A stretch of DNA of 64,000 nt, from NCBI GenBank assembly GCA_021464245.1, contig JADCRB010000013.1, forward strand, positions 9,416,095 through 9,480,094, read 5' to 3'. Shown piece by piece: positions 61,963 to 64,000 of this stretch. Position 1 is the first letter of the stretch, and each line of letters opens with the position of its first letter. The translations under genes were made by a program, and so were the position numbers. Origin of the DNA: Carallia brachiata. Its lineage: Eukaryota; Streptophyta; Magnoliopsida; Malpighiales; Rhizophoraceae. The notes beneath the pieces are model-generated. The model searched no databases. It was not told the origin of the DNA and saw only the letters and a program-made list of their open reading frames with translations.

Positions 61963-61977
61963 ACACGTGGCATATTC
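61963..61977 (-). promoter_or_regulatory. Candidate ABRE/G-box overlapping a candidate P1BS, upstream of ITPK
   Basis: ACACGTGGC (61963-61971) contains CACGTG and fits the ABA-responsive element. GCATATTC (61970-61977) fits GNATATNC, the PHR1-binding P1BS. The pair lies about 360 bases upstream of the ITPK start. Both are short palindrome-like sites that occur by chance, so function is only possible. Confidence 0.4.
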
Positions 61978-62319
61978 TCTTGCTATTGATATTAAAATGC
62001 GGATTCGAGGCTCAGACGCGTGGGGGGATTGAAGAGTACTTGGTGCGGGAAACGTATGGTTTGTTATTATTGGGCATAAAGAATATGACGGGCGGGTAAC
62101 GCTAGTCAACCAAAAGTTCGTTGTTTTTTGTGCTTTTTGGTTGGGGGATGTTGGGACCCGGTTTGTTTTGACTCGGGTCTCGCACTTTTTGGGAGGTCCC
62201 GAGTGACGACGGAATTCAACCGGTGCATTTTATAAATAATTTAAACAGAAAAACATACGAGGCGTTCGCAGATTTTTTTTTTTCAAAAAATTGTACGTGA
62301 ATGTGAGAAAATTGAAGTG

Positions 62320-62490
62320 AGAGTCGACGCGTTTGTATGTTTATACAACTAATTAATTTATTTATATAATAAAATATTTAATTTTTATAATAAAAAAATA
62401 AAAAAATTATTTTTAATTTTAATATAATAATTAAACTTTTATTATACAAATACATCATTAATTGTACAAACAAACAAACACGTCGACTCT
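62320..62490. mobile_element. 171-bp MITE with near-perfect inverted ends
   Basis: The left end AGAGTCGACGCGTTTGTATG opposes a right end whose complement reads AGAGTCGACGTGTTTGTTTG, and the match continues to about 28 bp with roughly four mismatches. The core is AT-rich. No target duplication could be called. It lies about 0.7 kb upstream of the ITPK gene. Confidence 0.7.
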
Positions 62491-64000
62491 GCGCTTATAT
62501 CCCCTGTTCACATAATTGGATCCTTTTTTTTTCTTTTGACAGTAATTATTAGTTAAAAACATCCGCGTGTGCTTGTGGTTAAGATAGTAACGACATCTTA
62601 CTTTTGTGTAATAGATAATGAATTTAAGTTCTAATTTATTTTAAATTAAATAATGAGATTCAACCGTATACTCACATTATAAGATTATAAATAATTTAAT
62701 AATATTTTTTAAATTCATAAAGTTTAGTTTTTTTCTCAAAATTAATGTTGATAACCTATTTCGTACACTAATTTAGCACTATCGTCTTCAATGGATTCGT
62801 AGATACTTCAAAATATGCGTAGATTTTCTTTTCGACTAAATTGATTGACACTGTAAATGCTGCCAAATTAGTAGCTTTTTGGCGGGGACATGAGTAGACC
62901 TATATTTCGGGGACACGTTTGAGGTCTCAAGTTTTGATTTCGATAAGGAGTGTCGCGCGCGAGGTTAACCAGAAAGAAAATAATTAATTTTCATGTAATT
63001 TATAATTTAATAAAATTTTAAATTAAGAAAGAAATATTGAATAGCAATATTCAACTACTAATAAACAGTAAATATTGATATAAATTACTGAATATTAAAA
63101 TTTAAAAAATAAATAAACTATTAAATATTATTAAATAAATTTATAATTAATTTATTGTTATTTAAAACTTAGCTGTTGAAATTATTAAAAAAAAAAAAAA
63201 AGGTGGTGGACCTTTTTCCCTGCGAAAGCTTAAGCTTCATCGGGCCTTTTGGCTGTGAACCAGATTAGATGTTGTCCTATTATTATATTATAGAAAAAAA
63301 AAAAGGATTTTTATTTTGAACTTAAAGTATGGAGATTAATTTACGGCGCCTTTTAATTAATTTATATATCTTACATCTCATTAAAATTACACTTTCTATT
63401 GACATAATATTTCCATGATAATTTGCCATATTTCATTTAGTATTGATTTAAATTTGAATCTCTATACTAATGTTCTCCCGAATAAATAAGAGATTTAAGT
63501 GTTTACACAATATTAAGTTTTATACTTATTAATACTACTATTAAACTTGGAAAAGATTTACTTAGTCTCAACAATACTCTCGTAACGAGTCCTTCCTATA
63601 AAAAATTGAATAAGAATATTAATGATATAAAAATTGATGTTGACTTACCAATATTATAATTAATATATTTATAATTATTTTTGTTCTATTTTAAAAAAAA
63701 AAAATTAAACACACGCCATTCAAGTGGAACTATGTTTATTAAGCTGAGAAAGTCACCGACAGAGAAAATCTTTTTTTTTGTTTTTGGTCAAACCGACAGA
63801 GAAAATCTCATCATTATATGAGCTATTCTTGGGTATGGGCCCGCATTTTCGCGTAAGATTTTGACATGTATTAAGTATTCACTTGAGTTCTCATTATTTA
63901 TTAACAAAATTAAGTTGAAAAATTTTTAAGCGGCAAATTAAATTTGTTCTATGAATGAAAGTAGGATTTTTGTTCTACAAATTTCTCTAAAGTATTAAGC
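62491..64000. other. AT-rich intergenic DNA to the window end
   Basis: No gene or bounded element recognised. A weak SINE-like phrase (GTGGTTAAGATAGTAACG, 62576-62593) has no matching B-box. The phrase ACCGACAGAGAAAATCT occurs twice near 63756 and 63792. Confidence 0.5.

Larger units (their letters stand above)
61608..62319. other. Leader and promoter region of the ITPK gene
   Basis: Contains pyrimidine-rich tracts typical of plant leaders (61684-61720, CT-rich in minus-strand sense GA-rich), a (TA)n run at 61811-61838 and a GT-rich tract at 61773-61803. The cis-element pair is listed separately. Confidence 0.5.

Noticed and set aside
1..64000. Gene cluster or novel multi-gene system
   Set aside because: The five genes are from unrelated, widely known plant families, are 3-19 kb apart, lie on both strands and share no visible regulatory element.

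Overview
This is a stretch of eudicot nuclear DNA. It is AT-rich, its genes are split by GT-AG introns, and it is full of transposon relics; nothing bacterial, organellar or viral was seen. All five genes belong to ordinary land-plant families. The species cannot be told from the sequence alone.

Layout. (1) 209-5841, minus: a seven-exon RBR-type E3 ubiquitin ligase of the RNF14 (RWD-RING1-IBR-RING2) type. A Mutator-like non-autonomous element with a perfect 9-bp target duplication sits in its third intron. (2) 5.9-16 kb: AT-rich intergenic DNA holding a diverged, collinear duplication (about 6.8-9.0 kb and 10.3-13.6 kb), MITE candidates, a LINE RNase H remnant and a probable solo-LTR relic. 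(3) 16965-21767, plus: a class II trehalose-6-phosphate synthase of the TPS6 type, with a predicted 5' UTR intron and three upstream ORFs. (4) 21.8-40.4 kb: a repeat graveyard with four further LINE RNase H tails, one having a 15-bp target duplication, an 818-bp poly(A)-tailed retro-insertion with a 13-bp target duplication, MITEs and a Pack-MULE-like element with about 310-bp inverted ends. (5) 40465-50312, plus: a 12-exon full-size ABC transporter of the ABCB2 type. It carries a -2 and a -1 frameshift in exon 6. (6) 55703-56879, plus: a two-exon R2R3-MYB transcription factor. (7) 60493-61607, minus: a single-exon inositol tetrakisphosphate 1-kinase (ITPK1-like) whose C-terminal tail is displaced by one base.

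The genes do not form an operon or an evident cluster. They act in ubiquitin transfer, trehalose/sugar signalling, membrane transport, transcription and inositol phosphate metabolism. ITPK1-like and TPS6-like proteins both belong to signalling of nutrient status, but their presence on one segment is probably chance.

The four coding frame breaks that I can place (three in ABCB2, one in the ITPK) all look like loss of one base from a short homopolymer. This points to consensus error in the assembly rather than gene death, and should be settled first. I found no convincing new biological system. The most interesting items are the Pack-MULE-like element, the MULE-MITE 30 bp from a splice donor, the altered phosphatase box of TPS6, the chained uORFs before it, and a possible PHR1 site next to an ABRE upstream of the ITPK.
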